DNA of 14,249 bases, taken from an uncultured Eubacterium sp. (GTDB lineage Bacteria; Bacillota; Clostridia; Lachnospirales; Lachnospiraceae). Positions 1-6,908 of the stretch are shown here, in pieces. How positions within the stretch are numbered: position 1 is the first letter of the stretch; each line of letters opens with the position of its first letter. The notes under the pieces are model-generated. The model saw only the letters and a list, made by a program, of their open reading frames with translations. It was not told the DNA's origin and searched no databases. The DNA lies in assembly GCA_910584875.1 (NCBI GenBank), contig CAJUDA010000040.1, forward strand, positions 1-14,249, given 5' to 3'. The translations under genes and the position numbers were made by a program.

Positions 1-1
1 C

Positions 2-40
2 AGGTCATTATGGAGGAATCCGTGATGGCTTTTTTATTTT
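2..40 (+). terminator. Intrinsic terminator of an upstream gene
   Basis: Bases 2-14 can pair with 19-31 as a 13-bp RNA stem that includes several G-U wobbles. The loop is GGAA at 15-18, which fits the stable GNRA tetraloop class. A T-rich tract, TTTTTT-A-TTTT, follows directly. This is a canonical rho-independent terminator reading rightward, so a plus-strand gene probably ends just left of the window. It also isolates the FIST operon from upstream transcription. Confidence 0.8.
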
Positions 41-91
41 ACAAAAAATGACACCATATTTGAAATTTTACTATTTTAATATACAAATATA

Positions 92-100
92 TGTTAAAAT
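92..100 (+). promoter_or_regulatory. Candidate extended -10 promoter for the FIST operon
   Basis: The leader between the terminator and the FIST gene is very AT-rich. It holds TG-T-TAAAAT (TG at 92-93, hexamer at 95-100), an extended -10 pattern, but no convincing -35 box. No sigma-28 (chemotaxis-type) promoter was recognised. The AT richness makes chance matches likely. Confidence 0.3.
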
Positions 101-179
101 ATTTATTAAGATATTTTTATGAATTTATAGAATAAAAAAATTATATATAAAATTTTCTGAGAAAAGGAGTTGATACGAA

Positions 180-1277
180 ATGAAGACCGTATACAAATGT
201 GGAACGACGGACAGCATTATTGATGGGGTGGCGGCAGAACTGAGGGACTGTACTTTCATTGTTTATTGTGCGGATGATAAGCGGTTTACCGAGATAAGCA
301 GCGGGCTTCGCACCAGGATGCCGAATGTCAGTATGATAGGGACGACAGGTTTTATGCTAAATGAAAGTTCAAGCTTTGCTGAGGGGATTTCCGCTATCGG
401 CTTTCTTGAAAGTGAGGTGGAGGTGCGTGTGGGTGTTCTGTACCAGATCGATACCTGTCCGATCAAATATCTGTCTGAACTTTCCAGCGCTGTAGATAGT
501 ATCAGCCGGAAATACAAAAACAATATCTGCTTTGAGTTTGCCACCGGTTATGAAGAGAAGGTGGTATCCACGATGAAGATATGCATGGAAAAAACGGGTA
601 TGCGTCTGATTGGTGGTACGCCGGGCAACACGATGGATGGCAGCCCCAAAAAGGTGGCATGCAATGGAGAGGTACTGACCGATGCTGCCGCTTATGCCAT
701 TATCGGAAGTAAGATAGGAAAAATTGAAATATTTAAAGAAAACTTATTTCACAAGATTGAAAATACGCATAGTGTCACAAAGGTTTCGGCGGATGAACGG
801 ACCGTTTACGAGATAGATGGACGCAAGGCAATGGATGTCTACGAAGAGGAATTAGGGTATACAAAGTCTACGGTCAATGAAGGAGTTTTCAAAAACCCTC
901 TGAGCCGGATCGTGGGGGACGACTATTATATTACCGCTATTTTCAGTTTTAATCCTGACCGAAGCATTTCTACTTATAAAAATTGTCAGAAAAACGATCT
1001 GATCTGTTTCACGGAGATTGAAGAGGACTATAAAAATTTTATGCGTGATAATATGCAGCAACTCACGTCTTCCCGGGAAGTTGCCGGAATCATGTCCATC
1101 AACTGTATCCTGCGGTATTTATTTTTTGAAAACAACAACTATACCGGTGAGTATGCCCAGATGATGAACTCGATGGCGCAGGGTTGTCACTGGGGCGTAG
1201 TCAGTGACGGTGAACAGTATGTGGAGCAGCACATCAACCAGTCGATGGTCTGTGTTGTATTCACAAGAAATAATTAG
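180..1277 (+). CDS. FIST domain sensory protein
   Basis: This 365-residue protein matches the FIST family (F-box and intracellular signal transduction, FIST_N plus FIST_C). These are soluble sensory domains proposed to bind small ligands such as amino acids. The N-terminal half carries the SMIGTTGFML strand-loop (about residues 50-60) and IGGTPGNTM (about 143-151). The C-terminal half carries AGIMSINCILRYLFF and a closing segment with SDGEQY and HINQSMVCVVF, typical of FIST_C. There is no signal peptide or membrane helix, so it is cytoplasmic. The start follows AGGAG with a 10-base spacer. The soluble chemoreceptor gene begins only 13 bases after the stop codon, so the two are almost surely co-translated. 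FIST domains often occur fused to or beside MCP, GGDEF or kinase outputs, which makes this the likely input half of a split receptor. The ligand cannot be inferred. Confidence 0.85.
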   Translation: MKTVYKCGTTDSIIDGVAAELRDCTFIVYCADDKRFTEISSGLRTRMPNVSMIGTTGFMLNESSSFAEGISAIGFLESEVEVRVGVLYQIDTCPIKYLSELSSAVDSISRKYKNNICFEFATGYEEKVVSTMKICMEKTGMRLIGGTPGNTMDGSPKKVACNGEVLTDAAAYAIIGSKIGKIEIFKENLFHKIENTHSVTKVSADERTVYEIDGRKAMDVYEEELGYTKSTVNEGVFKNPLSRIVGDDYYITAIFSFNPDRSISTYKNCQKNDLICFTEIEEDYKNFMRDNMQQLTSSREVAGIMSINCILRYLFFENNNYTGEYAQMMNSMAQGCHWGVVSDGEQYVEQHINQSMVCVVFTRNN

Positions 1278-1290
1278 GAGGGACAGGCAT

Positions 1291-2244
1291 ATGTTTGGAA
1301 AGAAAAATGAAAAAAGTACGATCAATACCGCTCAGATTCAGTTGAGTCCAATTAGTGAAGCGGTTGATTTTCTCAACAGGAAACAGCATAATATGAATCA
1401 GGAAGACACGCAGACGATGAGGGATATGAGCGCCATCGAAAAAGTTGCTGGTGAGATTCAGGACGAGTCCAGGACAATTACGGGCACTGTCAGCCGGTTC
1501 AATGAACAGTTTATGGAAATCATCCAGGTCAACAAAGACCTGCAGGATATTGCGGATACTATTGTAGATACCAGTTCGGAAGGCAGTGGGAAGATGTCTG
1601 ATCTGATCAATGAAGTTTCCCATATTAAAAGTTCAATTAATGAAATTCACGAAGTTTTGGACAGTTTTGTCCTTGCATTCAATGAGATACGAAATGCAGC
1701 AGAGAGTATTACCGACATTGCATCCCAGACAAATCTTCTGGCTTTAAATGCAAGTATTGAGGCGGCCAGGGCAGGCGAAGCAGGAAAAGGTTTTGCGGTT
1801 GTTGCAGAGGAGATCAACACTCTTGCCTCCAGTACCAAGAAGCTTGTCGACGATATCAGCAGTACGATGTCCAATGTGACGACCAGGGAGAGCCAGCTTC
1901 TGGAAAGCTTTGATGAAATGAACAACCTGGTTGATGGCAATATAGAGAATGCGAAGGATACACAAAAGACAATTCAGAATTTCAACCAGATCGCCCAGGA
2001 GGTAAGGAACAAGACAAGCCTTACCGTTTCCCATGCACAGTCGGCGCAGAGGGAGGCAGAGAGCATTCAGACGGAGCTGGAAAAGGAGACGGCAGCATTC
2101 TCTGATCTGGAAGGAGCACTCCTTAATCTGAAGATGCAGCTTTCCCGCAGGAGTGTGCTGTTTGAAGATATCAAAAACATCCTTGGACAGATTCCTTATG
2201 TATGCGAGGAATATGATGGTAAAGATACGATTATAGAGGAGTGA
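1291..2244 (+). CDS. Soluble methyl-accepting chemotaxis protein
   Basis: This 317-residue protein is a cytoplasmic chemoreceptor signalling domain. The highly conserved hairpin tip, with NLLALNASIEAARAGEAGKG and FAVVAEEI, lies near residues 145-180. It is flanked by long heptad-rich helices with alternating charged and small residues. In the family this tip contacts CheA and CheW. No transmembrane segment and no recognisable ligand domain are visible; the first 60 residues are polar. The start at 1291 was chosen because it follows AGGAGGGACAGG and lies just past the FIST stop; an in-frame ATG at 1204 would overlap the FIST gene by over 70 bases and has no ribosome site. The tail beyond the coiled coil (about residues 285-317, acidic, ending TIIEE) lacks an obvious CheR-tethering pentapeptide. 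Pairing with FIST suggests a two-protein cytosolic receptor; that is inference. Confidence 0.9.
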   Translation: MFGKKNEKSTINTAQIQLSPISEAVDFLNRKQHNMNQEDTQTMRDMSAIEKVAGEIQDESRTITGTVSRFNEQFMEIIQVNKDLQDIADTIVDTSSEGSGKMSDLINEVSHIKSSINEIHEVLDSFVLAFNEIRNAAESITDIASQTNLLALNASIEAARAGEAGKGFAVVAEEINTLASSTKKLVDDISSTMSNVTTRESQLLESFDEMNNLVDGNIENAKDTQKTIQNFNQIAQEVRNKTSLTVSHAQSAQREAESIQTELEKETAAFSDLEGALLNLKMQLSRRSVLFEDIKNILGQIPYVCEEYDGKDTIIEE

Positions 2245-2339
2245 TCAGGGCGATCCGTTTTGTCTCAAGGGGGGGATTACAGTGGTAAAAAAGTACGATT
2301 ACCGTACGATATGGGAAAAAACTAGAGGGAGGTGCGATC

Positions 2340-2528
2340 ATGGAGAAAAAATTGAAAATTATTTTAGACAACTGTCCACAAAATCACAAATGTCCTGCTG
2401 TAAAAATCTGTCCGGCAGGAGCTTTGAGCCAGAACGGTTTTGAGGCTCCCCGGATTGATTATGAAAAGTGTATAAAGTGTGGTAAGTGTTCCAGTTTCTG
2501 TCCGAAAAAAGCATTGGTATTGAATTAG
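2340..2528 (+). CDS. Small 4Fe-4S ferredoxin-like protein
   Basis: This 62-residue protein has a canonical cluster motif CIKCGKCSSFCP (Cys 44, 47, 50, 54). An N-terminal half-motif has unusual spacing, C12-x5-C18-x5-C24-P. In bacterial 2[4Fe-4S] ferredoxins the CP cysteine of one motif completes the other cluster, so Cys 24 with 44/47/50 should form one normal cluster. Cys 54 with 12 and 18 leaves a second site one ligand short. It is therefore at least a one-cluster electron carrier or redox-responsive protein. The start follows GGAGG at a good distance. The gene lies 95 bases after the MCP stop with no terminator or clear promoter between, so co-transcription is likely. Its stop overlaps the stop of the convergent hydrolase gene by 3 bases (2525-2528 region). 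Confidence 0.85.
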   Translation: MEKKLKIILDNCPQNHKCPAVKICPAGALSQNGFEAPRIDYEKCIKCGKCSSFCPKKALVLN

Positions 2529-3346
2529 ATTTCCTCACCACAGTGTACATAATGCAGCTGCCCGCCCAGGATTTCTTTCATAATGTCATAAGCGGGAAGC
2601 CCGGTACAATGGCAGGTATAAAATACGGTATGATACCGCTTTAATTCATATGCCGTATTCCGGATATTCTGGATTTCGTCGTTTGTATAGTCCGTTTTTT
2701 TCATCATATGGAATCCGCTGACCATCACATCCGGTTCTGATTTGTATAATTCTTTATAGCGGTCAAGAATATTTAGGACCCCATTGTGTGCACAGCCGGA
2801 GAAGAGGAAGGATGTTCCCGCATCTTTGATCACCAGGCACAGTTCATGGGCAAAGGGATCCTGTATATAGTGGTCTCCAGCTTTTTTCAGCAGGCGCTTA
2901 TTGGTATCCGGTCGATTTCTATTTCCGGTAATATTGCAGAACAAAAAAAGGTTTTCATCGATCTGGGTTGTCTGGTTTACATACACGAGCTGATCCAGTT
3001 CTGTGATCTCAGGATCAATACCGATATAACGGTATCCTTTTTCTCTGCCGTCGAAGGCGTAGTAGTCTCCGGCGGCATCCTTATGCAGATAGATTCTGGC
3101 GGTGTTGTTTACCTTTGTAAAAGGCAGGATTCCTCCACCATGGTCATAGTGACCATGGCTGAGGATCACGGTATCGACTTCGGCGAGAGAGATACCCAGT
3201 TTTTCGGCATTTTCAAGAATAGCTGCTGATGGACCGGCATCCATCAGCAGTTTATGGGCTGCTGTCTCAATATAGAAGCTAAGTCCGTGTCCGGTGATGC
3301 AGTCATTTGCCCCGGATGTATTTTCAATTAAATTAATAATTTGCAT
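2525..3346 (-). CDS. MBL-fold metallo-hydrolase, DHPS-like
   Basis: This 273-residue enzyme has the zinc-binding signature SHGHYDHGG (His 64, 66, Asp 68, His 69). Further likely ligands are His 187 in SGCAHNGVLNIL and the GFHM segment (211-214), followed by TCHCTG (His 246). This arrangement matches the DHPS-like branch of the metallo-beta-lactamase fold, named after archaeal dihydropterin-ribofuranosyl-aminobenzene phosphate synthase. The substrate of bacterial members is generally unknown. The start at 3346 follows AGGAGGGG at a normal spacing. A longer frame to 3442 is open, but a strong promoter at 3393-3421 lies inside it, so the shorter form is preferred. No signal peptide is seen, so it is cytoplasmic. 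It has its own promoter and converges on the ferredoxin gene. Confidence 0.88.
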   Translation of the reverse strand: MQIINLIENTSGANDCITGHGLSFYIETAAHKLLMDAGPSAAILENAEKLGISLAEVDTVILSHGHYDHGGGILPFTKVNNTARIYLHKDAAGDYYAFDGREKGYRYIGIDPEITELDQLVYVNQTTQIDENLFLFCNITGNRNRPDTNKRLLKKAGDHYIQDPFAHELCLVIKDAGTSFLFSGCAHNGVLNILDRYKELYKSEPDVMVSGFHMMKKTDYTNDEIQNIRNTAYELKRYHTVFYTCHCTGLPAYDIMKEILGGQLHYVHCGEEI

Positions 3347-3392
3347 ATATACCCCTCCTGCTTTGTCCTGCGGCCATCCGTGATAATATAAT

Positions 3393-3421
3393 ATTATATA
3401 CTCCCCTTCTTTGATCTGCAA
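3393..3421 (-). promoter_or_regulatory. Promoter of the MBL hydrolase gene
   Basis: On the minus strand there is TTGCAG (3421-3416), a 17-base spacer, and a perfect TATAAT (3398-3393). This is a good housekeeping-type promoter placed about 46 bases upstream of the chosen start codon. It separates this gene from the SGNH/acyltransferase operon upstream. Confidence 0.7.
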
Positions 3422-3460
3422 GTGATAATATCCCGGATTCATTCCGTTGAGCTAAAAATA

Positions 3461-4153
3461 TCAGCGGATTTCATTCTGGATAAATTTTGCAAATCCATTC
3501 TGTCCTGCTGCATTTAAGTGAATGCCATCCTGATAGAACCAGTCAGGATGCTTTTTTGCCTCATCGGCCCATGCGATCAGGTGTACATTCCGGTTTTTCT
3601 TTACCATCTCCCGTATGGTCTGATTTACTTCTTTTTGGAATTCCAGTTCTTTTCCATAGGCATTGATCCAGTAGATAGTGCGGTCTGTGCCCAGATAATC
3701 TATCAGTTCCTGACCAGTGGCAGGGTTAAATTTCCCGTTTGTGCCGAGCGAAATAATCACTATTTTTCCCAGCTTGTTTTTCTTCTTCAGTTTTTTTGCC
3801 ACATCCAGTCCCTGATAGACCTGCCGGGAGATTTTGGCGTCGATCGTAACATTCTTTTGCAATTTTTTAAAGGCAGGGGCGGCTCCCAGAAAAACAGAAT
3901 CACCGATCACAGAGATCATATCCTCCGGGCCGTCTGTTGGAGTGGGGGATTGTTCCGGTAAAGCGGAGGTATGCTCTGGTTGTATGCAGGCATCTGATGG
4001 GGATTCCTCCTGGCACAGTGCCTGTTCATTCCGCCTCAGTTCCTGTTCCAGTTCTGACTGATCCGATGCGGGTGCATTGATGATGCCATAGCTGCCAATG
4101 ACTGTACAGACCAGTACAAATAAAAGACTTATAAAGAATTTTATTTTTTTCAT
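3461..4153 (-). CDS. SGNH-type O-acyltransferase/esterase domain protein (OatA-like C-terminal half)
   Basis: This 230-residue protein begins with a membrane helix (about residues 5-24). A Ser/Pro/Glu/Thr-rich linker (about 28-78) with no catalytic motifs follows, then an SGNH domain. Block I is VIGDSVFLGA (Ser 86), the GTN of the third block is at 137-139 (SLGTNG), and the last block is DGIHLNAAG (Asp 209, His 212). The Ser-Asp-His triad is complete. GDSV, GTNG and DGxHL are the motifs of the extracytoplasmic domain of OatA, which puts acetyl groups on peptidoglycan MurNAc. The start follows GGAGGA. The gene sits 20 bases after the acyltransferase stop and surely shares its transcript. The N-terminal helix plausibly corresponds to the last membrane helix of fused OatA proteins. 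Cell-wall O-acetylation is inferred; another polymer is possible. Confidence 0.85.
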   Translation of the reverse strand: MKKIKFFISLLFVLVCTVIGSYGIINAPASDQSELEQELRRNEQALCQEESPSDACIQPEHTSALPEQSPTPTDGPEDMISVIGDSVFLGAAPAFKKLQKNVTIDAKISRQVYQGLDVAKKLKKKNKLGKIVIISLGTNGKFNPATGQELIDYLGTDRTIYWINAYGKELEFQKEVNQTIREMVKKNRNVHLIAWADEAKKHPDWFYQDGIHLNAAGQNGFAKFIQNEIR

Positions 4154-4173
4154 GTTGTCTTCCTCCGCACTAG

Positions 4174-5127
4174 TCAGGCAAGTGCTAAAATGATGAGCGG
4201 ATAGTGCCACAGATAGATCGCGTAGCTTTTTTTCCCGAGCAGTGAAAAAAGAGAAATATCCGGTAATCTTCGAAACAATGTATCATGTTTTTCAGTTAGG
4301 ATGATCATACAGGCAAAAAGCAGACTGACGGAGAACATACCTCCCTGATAGAGAAACCGCTGTTGTCCGTCTATGGTCAGAAAAAGGATGCACAGTATGA
4401 TCAGGAATGCAGGGAACAGTATACGGGTACGCTTTGATGCCGGCCGCCGGAAAATATTTTGTGCCTGACCGGCTGCGCCCAGAAATATTCCAAGTAAAAG
4501 GGGAAATGCCATCGTATCCGTTCCATAGTATACTCGTGACGGGTCGCTGCCGGGATGATAGAGAAATAGCATTTTTCCTGCGGAAATCAGGGCAAGGAGC
4601 AGGAATAAACAGCACATTTTTCCGCTTCCGAATTTCCGGCAGCATTTCTTGTAAAGGAGAAAGAGAAAGGGCCATAAGAGATAAAACTGGATCTCGATGG
4701 CGAGAAACCAGAGATGTGTAAATGGGGATGTACTTGTCACATGTGAAAAGTATGATGTGTTCTGGCTGATCTGCCACCAGTTGTTATAACCTAAAAAAAT
4801 GCTGCTTATTTCCTGACGGATACCGATCATCCGACTGCTGTGTGTCAGCGTCAGGTAGCAGCACACGGTCATTACCATGGTGAACAGGGCTGGTAGTATT
4901 TTAAGGATTCGTTTTTTGTAATATTCCCATATGTGAAAGCTCCCCTTTTTCCAGTTCCATTCACTTGTGGTAAACATCAGGTAACCGGAAAGGACAAAAA
5001 ATAAAGGTACGCCGAGAAATCCACCGGGAAACACAGAAGGAAATAAGTGATACAGAACGATTCCTGCAATGCCGATCCCCCGGAGGATGTCCAGACCTTT
5101 TCGATTTTTTTTCTCGTTATTTTTCAT
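4174..5127 (-). CDS. Acyltransferase-3 family membrane protein (OatA-like N-terminal half)
   Basis: This 317-residue polytopic membrane protein has the acyltransferase-3 signatures: GLDILRGIGIAGIVLYHL (Arg 16, catalytic-type His 27), PLFFVLSGYLM (41-51), YYKKRILKILPAL (69-81), SPFTHLWFLAIEIQFYLLWP (about 134-153) and a terminal SYAIYLWHYPLIILALA. Such proteins pass acetyl groups from the cytoplasm across the membrane. It stops immediately after the YLWHYP motif, where fused homologues usually continue with another helix carrying an EEPIR-like segment and then a last helix. The next gene starts with a helix and an SGNH domain. The start is the ATG at 5127, nine bases after AGAGG; a TTG at 5136 touches that ribosome site and is rejected. 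A strong promoter lies at 5186-5214. Confidence 0.88.
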   Translation of the reverse strand: MKNNEKKNRKGLDILRGIGIAGIVLYHLFPSVFPGGFLGVPLFFVLSGYLMFTTSEWNWKKGSFHIWEYYKKRILKILPALFTMVMTVCCYLTLTHSSRMIGIRQEISSIFLGYNNWWQISQNTSYFSHVTSTSPFTHLWFLAIEIQFYLLWPFLFLLYKKCCRKFGSGKMCCLFLLLALISAGKMLFLYHPGSDPSRVYYGTDTMAFPLLLGIFLGAAGQAQNIFRRPASKRTRILFPAFLIILCILFLTIDGQQRFLYQGGMFSVSLLFACMIILTEKHDTLFRRLPDISLFSLLGKKSYAIYLWHYPLIILALA

Positions 5128-5185
5128 TGTAATCAACCTCTTTCTTTTAATCTGCAGATTGCAAATGCGTTTAAATTGTAAACCA

Positions 5186-5214
5186 ATTATACAACTATAA
5201 TTCTACAGTGCCAA
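5186..5214 (-). promoter_or_regulatory. Promoter of the acyltransferase/SGNH operon
   Basis: On the minus strand there is TTGGCA (5214-5209), a 17-base spacer, and a perfect TATAAT (5191-5186). It lies about 60 bases upstream of the start codon. A perfect 9-bp inverted repeat, CCAATTATA (5183-5191) and TATAATTGG (5219-5227), brackets it, with the left arm covering the -10 box. This may be an operator. Confidence 0.75.
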
Positions 5215-5301
5215 CCATTATAATTGGGCTGTGACCAAAAACTTGAGGCAAAAGTTTTTAAAAAGTGGGAAAAATCTGCAAATTTTTGGCTAATTTGGAA
5301 A

Positions 5302-5330
5302 TTGTTAATTATAATACTATATAGTATAAT
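5302..5330 (+). promoter_or_regulatory. Promoter of the six-helix chemoreceptor gene
   Basis: TTGTTA (5302-5307), a 17-base spacer, and a perfect TATAAT (5325-5330) stand 34 bases before the start codon. A perfect 14-bp palindrome ATACTATATAGTAT (5314-5327) overlaps the spacer and -10 box. The housekeeping form is notable because chemotaxis genes are often read by sigma-28. Upstream, at 5237-5259, is an 8-bp inverted repeat (AAAAACTT, 7-base gap, AAGTTTTT) of unknown role. Confidence 0.7.
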
Positions 5331-5364
5331 AGGAAGGAGATGATAAACGAAGGAGGTATTCTTC

Positions 5365-6906
5365 ATGGAGCAAAAAAATCTGACAGCATTGGAAGTTTAT
5401 ATCAACAAAGTTTATACGATCGTTCTTCTGGCAGTACCCGGAGCCTGTCAGGCAGCCGGCATACTGTATTCCCTTGAAAAATTTCTCGGTCTTTTTCCTA
5501 CGGTGGACTGGATGATGTTGATCATTTTTGATGTGACCTGTCTGTTATATCTGGCAGTTGGGATTTTCTTTGTTAAAACAGGTTACGATGGACAGATCGT
5601 TAGACCTCAGAAATTAAAACAATGTAAAATATTCCTTGTAATCATAATGTTTACCCAGTTCAATTTTATACTATATATGATACCATCGTCGGAGTTCTGG
5701 GCGTTTGCATTTTTGTTTACTGTTGCGACGGCGCTGTTTCTTGACAGCCGGATGGTTTTGATTACAAGTTTAGAGATTACCCTTTCCCTGATCGTGTCAT
5801 GGGGCATACGGGGAGAAACTCTGCTTCCTCACAGGGATTCATTGTTTATCCCGAATATGGTAAACCGTTTTGTCTGCATACCATTGTCCCTGCTTTTTAT
5901 CTGGCTGCTTACCTGGCTTGTCCAGCGGTTTCTTGTCAATGCCAAAAAGGATGAGATGGAAAAGAATAATGAGCGGGTTCAGGGCGTACTGCATTCGGTT
6001 TCTGGATTATCGGAAAAATTAGTCAGGGCTGGTGATGTATTGCAGACGATAACAGCGAGCGAAAGTGCTTCTGCCGAAGAATTGTCGGCGACCAGTGAGC
6101 ACCTGCTGACGAATAATACAGCACTGACAGAGAAGAGTGAGGAGAGCATTGAGAATCTCAATGAACTTCGCCAGTGGGAAACTGTTGTCAGCCAGCATGT
6201 GACTGAGGTGGAAAACAGTTCAAAAGAGCTGTTGGAACAATCAAGAATCAGTGAACAGCGGCTGTCTTCTCTGAGAGAGATCAATGCAGAGGTTTCGGAG
6301 TCGATGAACAGTACGAATCAGGTGGCGTCAAGGCTATCGGAAGCAGTGCAGGAGATCGGAGTGACACTGAATATTATAGGAGAAATATCTTCTTCCACCA
6401 ACCTTCTGGCATTAAATGCTTCGATCGAGGCGGCGAGAGCCGGTGAGGCTGGAAAAGGCTTTGCTGTTGTAGCTTCTGAGGTGGGAAATCTGGCAAATGA
6501 TACCAAAGAATCACTGGAGAAGGTGAAAGAGGTGATTACCAGGGTACAGCAGAATGTATCGGATATGACGGGATTTGTGGAAGAAAACTCAAAAAAATTA
6601 GAGCAACAGAACGATTATTTTAATGAGGTATTTCATGGGATCCAGGATATGATCCAGGTCCTGCATACATCCATCGATAATATTAATTCAATGGGTCAGG
6701 CTCATGACAAGCAGTCCGAAGTGATCAGAAACACGGTGGAGATTAACGAAGTTATCGCAGAAAACATTCGAAATGAAAATGAAGAATTTTCAGGTATCAA
6801 TGGTATGGTTGAAAATAACACAAAGGATATCACACAAATGACAGAGCAGGTAGCGGAACTCAATCAGATGGCAGAACAGATCAAAAATTTGCTGATGCAG
6901 GAGTGA
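5365..6906 (+). CDS. Methyl-accepting chemotaxis protein with six-helix membrane sensor
   Basis: This 513-residue receptor starts with about six hydrophobic helices (roughly 16-36, 48-71, 86-106, 109-127, 131-149, 168-191), short loops and no extracellular ligand domain. The layout resembles the integral-membrane sensory (MASE/7TM-like) class, although I do not recognise a named family. A long coiled coil follows. The conserved signalling tip, containing NLLALNASIEAARAGEAGKG and FAVVASEV, lies near residues 344-375, and an antiparallel coiled coil runs to the C terminus. The usual HAMP domain is not obvious. The start follows AAGGAGG with an 8-base spacer. The gene is monocistronic and its stop lies 2 bases from the stop of the convergent zinc-ribbon gene. 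Input may be membrane state, a lipophilic compound or a hydrophobic ligand; this is inference. Confidence 0.9.
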   Translation: MEQKNLTALEVYINKVYTIVLLAVPGACQAAGILYSLEKFLGLFPTVDWMMLIIFDVTCLLYLAVGIFFVKTGYDGQIVRPQKLKQCKIFLVIIMFTQFNFILYMIPSSEFWAFAFLFTVATALFLDSRMVLITSLEITLSLIVSWGIRGETLLPHRDSLFIPNMVNRFVCIPLSLLFIWLLTWLVQRFLVNAKKDEMEKNNERVQGVLHSVSGLSEKLVRAGDVLQTITASESASAEELSATSEHLLTNNTALTEKSEESIENLNELRQWETVVSQHVTEVENSSKELLEQSRISEQRLSSLREINAEVSESMNSTNQVASRLSEAVQEIGVTLNIIGEISSSTNLLALNASIEAARAGEAGKGFAVVASEVGNLANDTKESLEKVKEVITRVQQNVSDMTGFVEENSKKLEQQNDYFNEVFHGIQDMIQVLHTSIDNINSMGQAHDKQSEVIRNTVEINEVIAENIRNENEEFSGINGMVENNTKDITQMTEQVAELNQMAEQIKNLLMQE

Positions 6907-6908
6907 TA

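Noticed and set aside
1204..1290. Upstream in-frame ATG extending the soluble MCP by 29 residues
   Set aside because: It overlaps the FIST gene by more than 70 bases and has no ribosome site, while the ATG at 1291 has an ideal one. The extra residues are unlike MCP sequence.
2300..2320. Hairpin GTACG-ATTAC-CGTAC between MCP and ferredoxin genes
   Set aside because: A five-bp stem with no T tract is too weak to call a terminator or attenuator.
2282..2443. Possible GTG-started small ORF after a G-rich Shine-Dalgarno-like run between MCP and ferredoxin
   Set aside because: The frame runs out of phase through the ferredoxin gene and the peptide resembles nothing known. The G-run may be chance; the ferredoxin frame with its cysteine motifs is clearly the real one.
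3347..3442. Longer N terminus for the MBL hydrolase
   Set aside because: A consensus promoter lies within it and the ATG at 3346 has a strong ribosome site at the position where family members begin.
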